Shown here: piece after piece, positions 31,030 through 40,461 of the stretch
Numbering within the stretch: position 1 is the first letter of the stretch
Layout: the number at the start of each line of letters is the position of its first letter
From: Vickermania ingenoplastis
Taxonomy: Eukaryota > Euglenozoa > Kinetoplastea > Trypanosomatida > Trypanosomatidae
NCBI GenBank assembly: GCA_010157825.1
Contig: VFSE01000254.1
Location: 186,001 to 250,000 of the forward strand
DNA length: 64,000 nucleotides
Direction: 5' to 3'
Made by a program: the position numbers and the translations under genes
The notes under the pieces: model-generated
What the model was told of the DNA's origin: nothing
The model's database searches: none
What the model saw: the letters and a program-made list of their open reading frames with translations, nothing else

Positions 31030-31430
31030 ATGGCAAGACATCTAATGTGGAGCTCGATGATGTCTTCGCCCGGTACCTTCCGCGCGAGAAGGTGCTTTCC
31101 TGCGCCACCCTCCCCTGACCCCCGCTCACTTCACGCGGATTCGTGAGCAGCTGTCCTCCCAGAGGGTCATCTACTTTCCGCTCTTTATTCGCCACCACTG
31201 GATAGCTGGTATCCTGCGGTTGACTCGGCGAAAGAACGAGAGCTTGAAATTGTAGATTCCGCACCATCGCCGATAGTGCACAGAGACTTGCGTAGGGCCA
31301 TGAAAAGCTGTGGCCAGGATTGCGCATCACCAGTCTCCGGTGCCCTCGGCAGCGGCCAGGAGCGACGACTGCGGCCTGTACATGGCCGCCACCTTCTTCG
31401 CGGAGTTCCTCCGAGTCGGTGTGGCATCCC
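31030..31430 (+). pseudogene. Element 3 part: Ulp1/C48-like protease-like region
   Basis: The FIRHHWIAGILRL, VDSAPS and DDCGLYMAATFFAE blocks are in the same order as in elements 1 and 2. Confidence 0.55.
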
Positions 31431-31818
31431 CACACAATATTGCTGAACGACTACGGAGCCTCCTCAGCAGATGCGCGAAGGAGAAGACCCCAAGGACGTA
31501 TTCCTACGACACATGGAAGACGAGCTCCTTCGGGTGGACACACGACTGGACGGAGGAGGCCCGAAGCGCCGAACCCCCAGCACAAGAGTGCCGGCAGCCA
31601 GCGAGGCTGTGCCCCCACCATCGGAGGGACCCACGCAAGAGGCACCGCACACACCAGTAGCAGAGACATACGCTACACAAGCAGTAGACCCCCTACTGTC
31701 ACCAGAAGCGGAGACCATACCGGAGTCGCAGGCGTCGATCACGCAGGCGGTGGATTCCTCATCTGGACAAGAGACTCAGGTGGATGAGGTGTCTTTGAAG
31801 GTGCAGCAGCAACTCGCG

Positions 31819-32072
31819 TTTTTTTTTTTTTTTTTTTTTGTCCCTGTCTTTGTGCGGGAGAGATCGCAGACCGAGGTGGCGACCGTGCAAGTAAGCAACG
31901 CGTGTGTAGTAGGAATGGTACCTCAGGGTACTTACTTCGTGACCATGGCCTTCTGTTTGCGATTCATCCTATGGCAAGGGCCCTCTGCGCCAGTGATGGT
32001 CGTATATGTGGGGTATATGGCGCAGGATAAAGGAAGAGAAACGAAAGATAGACACGTCAGCCTGGCTGGAGA
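31819..32072 (-). mobile_element. SINE-like retroposon, copy 1
   Basis: This 254-bp sequence matches copy 2 almost throughout (head TCTCCAGCCAGGCTGACG, tail GACAGGGACA followed by an A run) in - orientation, so the A tail shows as a 21-nt T run at 31819-31839. It interrupts element 3. No flanking direct repeat is visible (left flank CAACTCGCG, right flank ATAATCCAAA), and element 3 does not resume on the far side, so the copy sits at a rearrangement junction. Confidence 0.85.
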
Positions 32073-32667
32073 TATAATCCAAACAGCTGGGTGTGGTATA
32101 TAGTTAATGAGGCCGCAGTCAGAGGGAGGACTCCTTCCAGTAGGCATGAAGAGCCCTGATTAGTTGCGCCTGTGCCTTCGTTACTTCCGAGAGTTCGTTG
32201 CTTCGCTCCTTGGTTTCTTCGTGGCACTTTCTTCATTGCGTTTTCTGGGTTTTGTTTCAGCTTTGTTACCGGTTGGATTTCCTGCGTTTGATTTCTTTTC
32301 ATGTGGTGTCGGATTCTGGAAAGTTAGAAAGTGAGAGCTGTGAAAAGTACGAGTTTGGTCGGGATGCCTTGGAGTCGGGGGACGGGTGATGTCGTTGCTA
32401 TTCATGTGTGTCCTTGTTTCCTTGTGGCACGAGGTTTGGTAACGTTTTCGTATGGTGTTTCTGTTCTTTCGGTTCTTTCTCTTCCTCCAGGGCGTTCTTT
32501 CACAACAAGATGGCCTTATGTTATATAGATTTGGAAAAGTTATTGATATGTGGGAGAGATGTATAAAAGTTGTGTATAGGTGTGTTGCGGTTGTGGCTGG
32601 CTCTGCCTCATGGACTCCTCAAGTGTTAGATGTTCGAGTACTTTGGGAATGGGTGGCTGTGTCCGCG
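32073..32667 (-). other. Region between SINE copy 1 and LINE coding end; probable LINE 3' region
   Basis: No coding sequence is supported. The stretch follows the stop of the LINE C-terminal frame on the - strand, so it may be LINE 3' untranslated sequence, but no A tail is seen at its end, where SINE copy 1 begins. Confidence 0.4.
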
Positions 32668-35600
32668 TTAGTGGAACTCCTCTCCTGCGTGGAAACTACG
32701 GTTTCCGTCCACCACTCCTCTGACGAGCCGGTAGTTGGTCTCGTGCAATGTTTGGGCGATCTTTGTCATAAGATCGTCCAGCGCTGTGCCACAGTCCCGT
32801 TGGTCGGGTCTGGCCTGCGCGATTGCACGGAGCCATCTCCGTGACTCATCGTGAATGTCTCCAGCCAGGCTGACGTGTCTATCTTTCGTTTCTCTTCCTT
32901 TACTCTGCGCCATATACCCCACATATACGACCATCACTGGCGCAGAGGGCCCTTGCCATAGGATGAATCGCAAACAGAAGGCCATGGTCACGAAGTAAGT
33001 ACCCTGAGGTACCATTCCTACTACACACGCGTTGCTTACTTGCACGGTCGCCACCTCGGTCTGCGATCTCTCCCGCACAAAGACAGGGACAAAACAAAAA
33101 AAAAAAAAAAAAAAAAAAAAAATCGTGAATGCGGCCTGTTGCCTCGAGAATAAGGGGTGAACAGGACCCTTTGGCGCTCCATGGTGGCGCCGTACTTCCT
33201 CATCTTCTCGTCGAAGGCGGCGTTCATGGCCCCTTGCCCGAACCGCTGGCGCGTGGCCCCGGGTAGTGACCCGCACGTCCGTCCCGAATACTCGGCCGTA
33301 CGTGGTGATGAGGACGTCGATCCTCGTCGCGTTCGATGTGGAGGCTGCTGGCTCCGTTGGACCTCGAAGCCCAGACTCTGCGCCCAGTGCGCCACAACCT
33401 TCGCTAACTCGTCGTGGCGGTGAAGTCTTGCTTTCGATGATGGCTGGCTGCACGTGTGGACGTGGGCATTTGTCGCTGGCGCACCGCAGACACACTTGTT
33501 GCCAGGGAAGGCCTCGATCTGCAGGCGGTGTTTCAGATAGAACCTGAATGCATCGTCTGATATTTCGACCTTAGGGTCGGCCAGCACTCGGTTCGCACCA
33601 GGGTTCTTGTGGACTCGTACGAGGTTCCTCGCAGGCTCCGTGAGGAGTGTATTGAGGAGGTAACCTTGTCCTTGTCCGCTTTCATCGTGGTGTTGTGCTG
33701 GTCGCCCTTCTGGCCTACGCCGTCACGTGCGTAGCAGGCGATCTCGGCCTGCCGCCGCAGCCCTAGGCCACCGTGGCGCAGGGCAATTCCCTCAGCGCTT
33801 TTGCCGTGTCTGGGAGGGACGGGGCCTGGGGCACGCGCAGGAGTGTCTCTTCGACCTTGTCGTCGAAGTAGAGGGCGGCGGGAGGAGGTGCTGGGGTCGT
33901 GCGTGCGGAGGAGGTGCTGCATGCGAGGAGCCCCGAGGCACGCAGCAGGATGAGCTTCGACTGTGCAGACAAGCCCTGTCCCGCCAGGAAGTCGAAGAAC
34001 GGGTCCTGTTTCTTGACCCTCTGTAACAACCACGGCGTGATGTCCACCTCCGCGTCGTCGACACTGAACGCTGCTCCCAGTATCTTTGCGACCCCCATTT
34101 CCACGGGAATCGCTTCGCCTCCGACGAAGAGCTGTTGGGCCTCGGGCCGCTGGATCGCGACGCTCTTGAGCGCGTTCACCTCATAGCCGAAACTACGAAG
34201 CGCTGGGTGCAGAGCATCGAGGGCGTCCTGAACGTCCGCATCGCGACCCACCAGGGTGATGTCGTCGAGATACGCGACGAGCTTCACCTGGGGTGGCGGT
34301 CCATGATGGGGCGTAGCACCTCGTGTAGCCCTTGTGCAAAAGCACTGGCCCGAGTACCATCCCTGGCGGACCCCTGCCGTGGACTGCAGCTTGACCGCTG
34401 CGGTGTCCCCATCGTAGACATGGAGGACGCCTGGGTGCCGAGGGCGAGGCACGATGCCCCAGATCCTCCGGAGGTGTTCGTCGGCGAACGTCGCCTCGAG
34501 TATCTTACGACGGCTTACCGCTTGTAAGCGTTCTTGCCGTCGAGCGCGACCACGACGTTTCGGGGGTCAGAGGTCCTCGCTTGCCGGATCTGTTTGACGG
34601 CCACGGCCGCATCTCCCCAGACCCCGTGCTGGTAGTCCTTGAACTTCCGGCGGGCCGCCAGGTCCAGCTTACGAAACGCGACAATTGATGGGAGCTTCAT
34701 CCACACTCTCCGGCGTGATCGGCCGCACGTTTCCGGCGTCGTCCTTCTTAAGAGGGAGTACCGCGGACGCTCGGATGCGTGTGGCGAAGCTGGGGGAGAC
34801 CTTGCAATCGATGATGTCTTGTACCAGAATTGTGAGGTCCTCTAGGAGGTTCTTGTGTTCCAGTACTGGCATGGGGAGCTCACGCGTCCACCCGTCAATC
34901 CCTGGGCTGGCTCCTCTCGACATCCGACGACGGATGGCGATGGCGACATCCGCCGGTGTGAGGGTAAGGTGAGTGTCGACTTCGGGGGGGCCGGGGAAAT
35001 CCGTTTGGTCTTCTTCCGGGTGGAGTGCGCGCAGCGGAGCCTCGGCGGTGGCCGCGGGGAGCATCGGTGCCTGCTTCTGCTCTCCTGCTCTGGCGGCCTT
35101 TCCGAGGGCCCCTACGCGTAGGAATCGCATCACCCTTGCGATGGTTCGTCGTTTCTCCCGCGCCTTTTGTTTGTCGGTGTCCTGCTGCGGGCCCAGGCTG
35201 GAGACAGAGGATGCCGCGTCCCATTCGTCGTCGTCATCGTCCGTGCCTGTGACGCTTGTGGCTGCGGTCGGCGCTTCCTGTGGGCGGTCTGGTGGGGCAT
35301 GACGAGGAGTTGCGGTGCGGTCTCTGGCGTCGTCCTCCTGGGGGCCTCTCTCCGAGTTCTCGTCTTCGCCTCTCGGCTTTGGTTGGAGATACAGCCGTGG
35401 TAGGTCAAGCAGGCGGAGTTGGGCGTCGTGTCTGTGCGCCTCATCCATCGCCCCGTAACCTGTGAGCGCCGTCCTGATCTTCTGAATCCAGGTTCTGAAT
35501 TCAGAGCGGTGAAGGATACGGAGCGTGCGTGGTTGGACCCTCAACCAAGCATGGTCTTGTTCGGAGGGGGGCTGGAGAAAATCCATAGTTGGGGGAGGTG

Positions 35601-35850
35601 GGGGCGGGGCCCTTTGTGCGAAGTCTTGCAGGCACGTGAGTTGGCCTTGCGGTAGGTGGCATCGGCGACGGTGTGACGTACGGGCCGCGGATGTGCCGCC
35701 GAGGACCCCATGACACAGAAGGCACTGACAGAGGTTAAAGCCAACCAGTTATTCTTTGTCGAGGCCAAAACCCGGGTGCTGTGCGGCAAGGTGCGTGGTG
35801 AGGTCTACCACACGACGGTTCTTAAGTACGCGAAGGTACGCCAATAATTT
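32668..35850 (-). mobile_element. Decayed CRE/SLACS-type LINE (RT + restriction-like endonuclease)
   Basis: On the - strand, in order, there is a Cys-x2-Cys...His-x4-Cys finger (LCQCLLCHG...SHRRRC, about 35655-35735), an acidic/Pro-rich linker, RT block GASPGIDGWTREL and VRPIT, and RT motif A LDGKNAYKR. Motif C YLDDITLVG is next, then a CxC...HxxxC knuckle (CVCGAPATNAHVHTC) and a restriction-like endonuclease region (RHDELAKVVAHWAQSLGFEV). This order is that of the CRE clade (CRE, SLACS, CZAR). The coding region shifts frame at least four times (near 34705, at the stop after NAYKR near 34530, near 34350 and near 33770) and is interrupted by SINE copy 2, so it is dead. No spliced-leader gene flanks it, unlike the classical members. 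Confidence 0.85.
32858..33122 (+). mobile_element. SINE-like retroposon, copy 2, inside the LINE
   Basis: This 265-bp + strand insertion has a 27-nt A tail (33096-33122) and a perfect 9-bp target duplication TCGTGAATG at 32849-32857 and 33123-33131. The LINE endonuclease frame continues on both sides of it. No box A/box B pair is obvious, so it may derive from the 3' end of an autonomous LINE instead of a tRNA. Confidence 0.93.
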
Positions 35851-35856
35851 GCACCC

Positions 35857-35975
35857 CAAAATTCCTACCACTGCCGCTGCATTTCTTACTACTTACACGG
35901 TCGCCACTTCGGTCTGCGATCCCCCCCGCTCAAAGGCAGGGTCAACAACAACAGCAACAACACACACAAAAAAAG
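35857..35975 (+). mobile_element. SINE-like retroposon, copy 3 (diverged, 5'-truncated)
   Basis: The last ~70 bp of the retroposon (GGTCGCCACTTCGGTCTGCG...CAGGGTCAA) are recognisable, with an A-rich imperfect tail of AAC/CA repeats ending at about 35975. The left limit is uncertain and no target duplication is evident. It lies just beyond the 5' end of the LINE, in opposite orientation. Confidence 0.65.
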
Positions 35976-36249
35976 TAATGAGGGCGATGGGGAGGGGGCA
36001 GGGGCGAGACAAGGTTCGCAATGGTTTACGCACAGGAGAGGTGAAAAGAAAAGAAAGTGAAGAGTTATGGTATAGAGTGTCGGTCAGCGAGGGGGAACCT
36101 GGCGCACAGAGAAGTTCACCTCGCCCTGAGAAAAATAAGGGTGCAAGGAGTGCTCGCAGCTGCGAAGCTACGGCGTGCAGAAAAGAAAAAGTGATAAAGA
36201 AGAAAGGAGGAGAAAAAGAAGAAAGGAAAAGAAAAGGTAAAGTAAACAG
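35976..36249. other. Purine-rich stretch without recognised feature
   Basis: The + strand is strongly A/G-rich (GAAAAGAAAAGAAAG-like). I see no gene or repeat family. Confidence 0.4.
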
Positions 36250-36640
36250 AAAGAAAAAGCCCCCCTTGCTTGTTGAACCGGGGATGGCAATAATCATGCT
36301 TCTTCCCGATGCTGAGGGCCCGTGGGCCTCCCCCAGTGCCACGTGCTTCGCCCGTGTGCTTGCAACGTTCCCAGCTTTCCATGCCAGGGCCCATGTCATC
36401 GTGGCCGGGAAAAGGGCGGCTCGGGGGGGCGGGCGGCGGGGATTGCGGATGGCCTTCTGGCACTGGTTCTGTCCGGGGCCAATCTCGCGCCACAGGCGCG
36501 TTATCCTTTTCACGGCAGATCCCCACTCGGGAAAGTTGCTGGGCGCTATCCCTTCCTCTCCGTTGTATAAGGCGGGGGGGCCCACCCCTGGCAAAAAATA
36601 ACAAAAAAGTTTTGCGCCAGCCAAGACCAGAAACAAAAAA
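36250..36640 (-). mobile_element. Fossil fragment of a DIRS-type tyrosine recombinase
   Basis: The - strand reads SNFPEWGSAVKRITRLWREI and, further on, MTWALAWKAGNVASTRAKHV. They line up with NEFPEWNTAKKTIVRMMRRV and MMWCLAARAGDVAHLRQRDI of element 1's recombinase and with MLWMFAARPADISRLR of element 2. Only this middle part of the recombinase remains. It is a third, older lineage, clearly broken. Confidence 0.6.
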
Positions 36641-36699
36641 CTTTATTTTGCAATGCCTCAACCCGCGTGAAAAAAAGGACTTCCTTCTTAGCGCTTCTG

Positions 36700-37070
36700 T
36701 GGCGCCTTCCTTCTTCGAAAAATAATGGAATATTAATAATATAATAATTTGGTTTTTTTGGTTGGATTTGGAGGGAAAATGGAATCTGGCTGTAATTTCT
36801 CGTTAGTATCTTTTTCTCGTTTTTATGGTGAATATTTGGCAATCAAGATAAGGGAATAATATCAACAGCAACAACAACAATAATAATAGGAGATACAATT
36901 CCTTCATGTTTTCCCCAAGTTCAGTGGGCAAGGGATCGGTGAAGGATACCCTAACTGAAAGATAACAACAGCATTTCCAATCTTACGTCGTTGAGTATGC
37001 TAAACTAAAAAATCGTACTAAGCAATACTTTTTTTTTTATTATTGGAGAGTGAGAAGGCACAGCTCGAAA

Positions 37071-37131
<61 letters not shown>

Positions 37132-37210
37132 TTAACCGCATGATATATATTATGTTCTGACTGTAATTATAATAGTTATAATAGTTATAATAGTAACATA
37201 ATAATAATAA

Positions 37211-37254
<44 letters not shown>

Positions 37255-37907
37255 ACTATTTTTACTTTACTTACTATTATATTTTGTGTTCTTCCCCGAT
37301 GACGGTAACTCAACACTACTGTATTTTCCTATCAAATGGGTGCCTCATTCACTGCGAATCTTGCTGTGCCCAAGTTCTTCGCTGCTGACTGAAGTAAAAC
37401 GTTGAAAAAAATGTCTGAGTAACATTAGTCATAAAAAAAAGAGCTTGGAATAACTCTACACTAGTTAAACTAGTGGTATCTGAAGCGCAGTTCTACTATA
37501 ATTACACTATACACTATTTATTAATACTATAGATGATTATTTTCTAGGACAAATGCTTTATTTTACTTCATGTTCGAGACTATTATTTTAGGATTATAGT
37601 TCTAACCTATTTTCTATGTATATATTTTTCTTTCTCTCTCCATCTTTTTCCTTTTGTTGTTATTGTCATTATTATGATTATTATTATTATTTTTTTTTAA
37701 AAAATAAATTTACTTATTATTATTATTATTATTATTATTGTTATTGCTATTATTATTATTCTTTTATTATTGTGATTATTATTATTAGTATTATTAGCAG
37801 ATTGATTGTAAAAGAGAAACAAAATTGATACCCCAAACATGTTTCTTTGGTGTACTATTTTAACACATCTCTACCCTTTTAATAAATTTATTACAAGTTC
37901 ATATTAA

Positions 37908-37940
<33 letters not shown>

Positions 37941-38697
37941 AACACCGACTACACCATGCTGTTATCGTTCTCAACAATCTGATTGCTTTAGATTAAGCCT
38001 CAAAATCTCTTTTTGTCTTCCAAGAATAGACAGAAATTACGTCGAAATAGGATCTAGTGATTTTAATGTGATTTCTTTTTAGACATAATTTTCTTTCCAC
38101 TTTTTTTTGTCACTGTTCTTGTTGTTATTTTATTTTACTATGATTATATAAGATTATACAAGATTCTACAGCGGCATTTTTTTTTCGTTATATTTTTCCG
38201 AGGTACTCAAAAGATGGCTCAAAATTTTCCTTCTGTCTCTCTGCTTCCTTTTCTCATTTTTTTCTTCAGGTCGATCGGACTACTACTAAAAAGGGGTGAA
38301 CATGGCTACTAACACCCATTATATCTAACAACAACAACAAAATACAACAATAATAACAATAAAAGACAAAAATATACTATCAGAGCTGAAATTGAAGGAT
38401 ACTACTACTACTACTACTACTACTAATAGAACAAAACAAACAATCAATAAAACAAGAATAACAACAGCAACAAAAACGAAGTAAACAAACAAAAGCTATT
38501 TTTTTTTTAAATATAAAATGAATTTGTTCTAACGAATGATCTCTATTGATACTTTACACGTACTTACTTTGTTTCAGCTATTTTGGTTTCTGTCTTATTC
38601 TCCTTATTATTGTATTTTTATTATTTGATTGCCATATTATTTCTTATACAGTTTTTTTTCCAGTTGTTATTGTATTACTTTATTTTATACTTTGAGA
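36700..38697. other. 2-kb AT-rich, microsatellite-filled gene-free region
   Basis: No gene is supported. The composition drops sharply to very high A+T, with AAT/ATT repeats at 37070-37131, 37211-37252, 37713-37739 and 37908-37939, and an ACT repeat at 38400-38425. At the right end, a T-rich tract with AG at about 38662 is the probable splice acceptor for the next gene. Such islands in kinetoplastids can mark strand-switch regions, origins or centromeric DNA, but here both flanking gene clusters run in the same direction. Confidence 0.75.
37070..37131. repeat. (AAT)n microsatellite
   Basis: This perfect AAT repeat of about 20 units is the longest of several in the AT-rich island. Confidence 0.95.
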
Positions 38698-40461
38698 ATG
38701 ATGGAGAGTAAAAGTGTGGAATACAACAAGCGATATAGTGTATGCTCTGAGAGCGCTGATTTGACTGCCAATGACTTAGGACAACCAAGCTTGGACCAAA
38801 TAAGTGCAAGTCGAGAGAGAAGATTAAGTAGAACTGATTTATCGGAAAAGGATAATAACTTCAGAGTATATCTTCCAGTGCCTGCACCACCGCCTATTCC
38901 AGAACCACCTCTAGTAAATCGTTCATTTAATAGTTATCAACCATGCTTCGGAAGACCGCCTGATGATCCCATGCGAACTCCTATTGGAAATAGATATGTA
39001 CTTAACAGTGTTGAAGAGGTGCCTTCTCCGATGCTCATGAATAGTGACACTGTTGGTTATCCAGGTTCTGTGGACGGAGCTGAAAAAGGGCTTATAGAAT
39101 TACAACCAGAACACAGCGAACTAAATCACAGTTCGTCCCAACCCCACTTCAATAGTTCTTCCGACATTATATATGCAGCGAAAGCTTTGCGGAAATTAAA
39201 AAGAAAATGGATACAGGAGGATGCTCGTGACCTCGCGTCGAGCGGTGCAAAAGGACGCAACGAGACTGGTGGACCTCAATTAGCGTCTTCAGATGACGTT
39301 ACTTTCCCACTTCCAACTTCCGTTCGAACATGCATGGTGGCAAAACGAAGTGCCCCGAAGGACGGATGGAAGAACGCATCGGCCACAGAAGAGAATCTCA
39401 TCCATAGGCCACTGAAGGCAGAAATAAAGGCTAAAGCTATAGGGAATCCATACGCTTTCTTGGATGATGATGACGATGCGGAGAGAGAAAAACTCATTGA
39501 AGCCCAACTAGCTGGATTCTATCGAAAAGCATTAGATGGATTTCAGGGCAGGGGATCACAGACCGCAACAGTCGAAGAACCGAGTGCCGTCATCCCAGAA
39601 TACCGATCCATCAGCGAACCAAAGAAAGCGATCACTGAACCAAAATCTAAAGAAAAACAAAGCAGAAAAGTTGCCTTTTTCAATGATGCAGAAATAACTC
39701 CTCCAGCCATCAATAATCTTGTAGTGCCACAACCCCCGTCGAGGATAGTTGCGGTGCCACAGAAGTATCAGCGGACCATTGCGGAATCGGCTTTACAGCC
39801 GGGAGAACTTCACAAGAAGAAAGTATCGAAGAAAGTCGCTTCTATTTTCCCTTCTATGGGATTACACTCGTACGGCCCCACGCGCTACGATTCCTCTGTA
39901 CGGAACGAAGATAGAAATGACAGTATCCTTTCTGATAACTCTACCGTTCAATGCCAGACCCCTCTCCGGAGCGTGGATTTTCCCACCTTCCCCCAGCCTG
40001 GCGAAGTATTCTCCCAATCCTCTACAGAAAGCGAAATTCTAACTAGCCACCGACTGGTGGAGGCCAGCAGCAGCGACCTGATTCCTAGACCTCGGCACCG
40101 GAGCAAGGAAATGACTAAAGATAACTCCTCCTCGCAGCACTACCTTCATTCCGCCTGGCGAATGCCGCTGGTGGGAAAGCAAGACGCCCTGTCCATGTCC
40201 CAAAACTCAGATCGGGGGAGAGACGTCTACGGCCAAAACCAGCAAGGGGGACAGTCACTGCATAGCGAAAAATTTCCCCAGCTACCCAAGTACTTGCCTA
40301 TTCCCATCTCTGCTAGAATCATTGGGCTTCCTCAGCGACTCAACTCCACCAATCGTATTCCTCAGACGTCAAGGGAACGAATGCGAGTCTGCGAGGATAA
40401 CATGCGGCGGACTGCATCACAAACAGATCTATTATCTTCCGAAGCCAAGAGGACAGCATAA
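38698..40461 (+). CDS. Hypothetical AT-rich gene, 587-aa disordered protein
   Basis: The start is the first of two adjacent ATG codons (MMESKSVEYNKRYSV), about 35 nt after a likely acceptor AG. The protein is rich in Ser, Pro, Arg and Glu, appears largely disordered and has no recognised domain. Notable stretches are PVPAPPPIPEPP (about 61-72), an acidic DDDDDAEREK (about 260-270), LHKKKVSKKV, and repeated SRERRLSRTDLS-like phosphorylation-type motifs. Base composition is unusual: the 5' half is AT-rich in third codon positions, unlike all other genes here, and the 3' half is richer in GC. It could be a fast-evolving cytoskeletal or regulatory protein; I make no functional call. Confidence 0.75.
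   Translation: MMESKSVEYNKRYSVCSESADLTANDLGQPSLDQISASRERRLSRTDLSEKDNNFRVYLPVPAPPPIPEPPLVNRSFNSYQPCFGRPPDDPMRTPIGNRYVLNSVEEVPSPMLMNSDTVGYPGSVDGAEKGLIELQPEHSELNHSSSQPHFNSSSDIIYAAKALRKLKRKWIQEDARDLASSGAKGRNETGGPQLASSDDVTFPLPTSVRTCMVAKRSAPKDGWKNASATEENLIHRPLKAEIKAKAIGNPYAFLDDDDDAEREKLIEAQLAGFYRKALDGFQGRGSQTATVEEPSAVIPEYRSISEPKKAITEPKSKEKQSRKVAFFNDAEITPPAINNLVVPQPPSRIVAVPQKYQRTIAESALQPGELHKKKVSKKVASIFPSMGLHSYGPTRYDSSVRNEDRNDSILSDNSTVQCQTPLRSVDFPTFPQPGEVFSQSSTESEILTSHRLVEASSSDLIPRPRHRSKEMTKDNSSSQHYLHSAWRMPLVGKQDALSMSQNSDRGRDVYGQNQQGGQSLHSEKFPQLPKYLPIPISARIIGLPQRLNSTNRIPQTSRERMRVCEDNMRRTASQTDLLSSEAKRTA

Larger units (their letters stand above)
29972..31818 (+). mobile_element. Element 3: 5' part of a VIPER/DIRS-like retroelement (fossil)
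   Basis: This + strand copy is the mirror of element 1's left half. It has the same leader, a first ORF starting at 30060 (MDISTAYATIN), and the protease-like region at about 31030-31430. The sequence then ends abruptly at a SINE-like insertion; recombinase and RT-RNase H parts are missing. By eye only a few bases per hundred or fewer differ from element 1, so the two copies are recent. It is broken, with several interruptions besides the truncation. Confidence 0.85.

Noticed and set aside
36116-36661. A host gene on the - strand in 36116-36661
   Set aside because: The only coding-like part matches the recombinase of the neighbouring retroelements and is spread over frames; it is better explained as a fossil fragment.
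37070-37252. AAT arrays considered as telomeric or satellite repeats
   Set aside because: The unit is a simple trinucleotide, not the TTAGGG telomere hexamer, and arrays are short; ordinary microsatellites in an AT-rich spacer.
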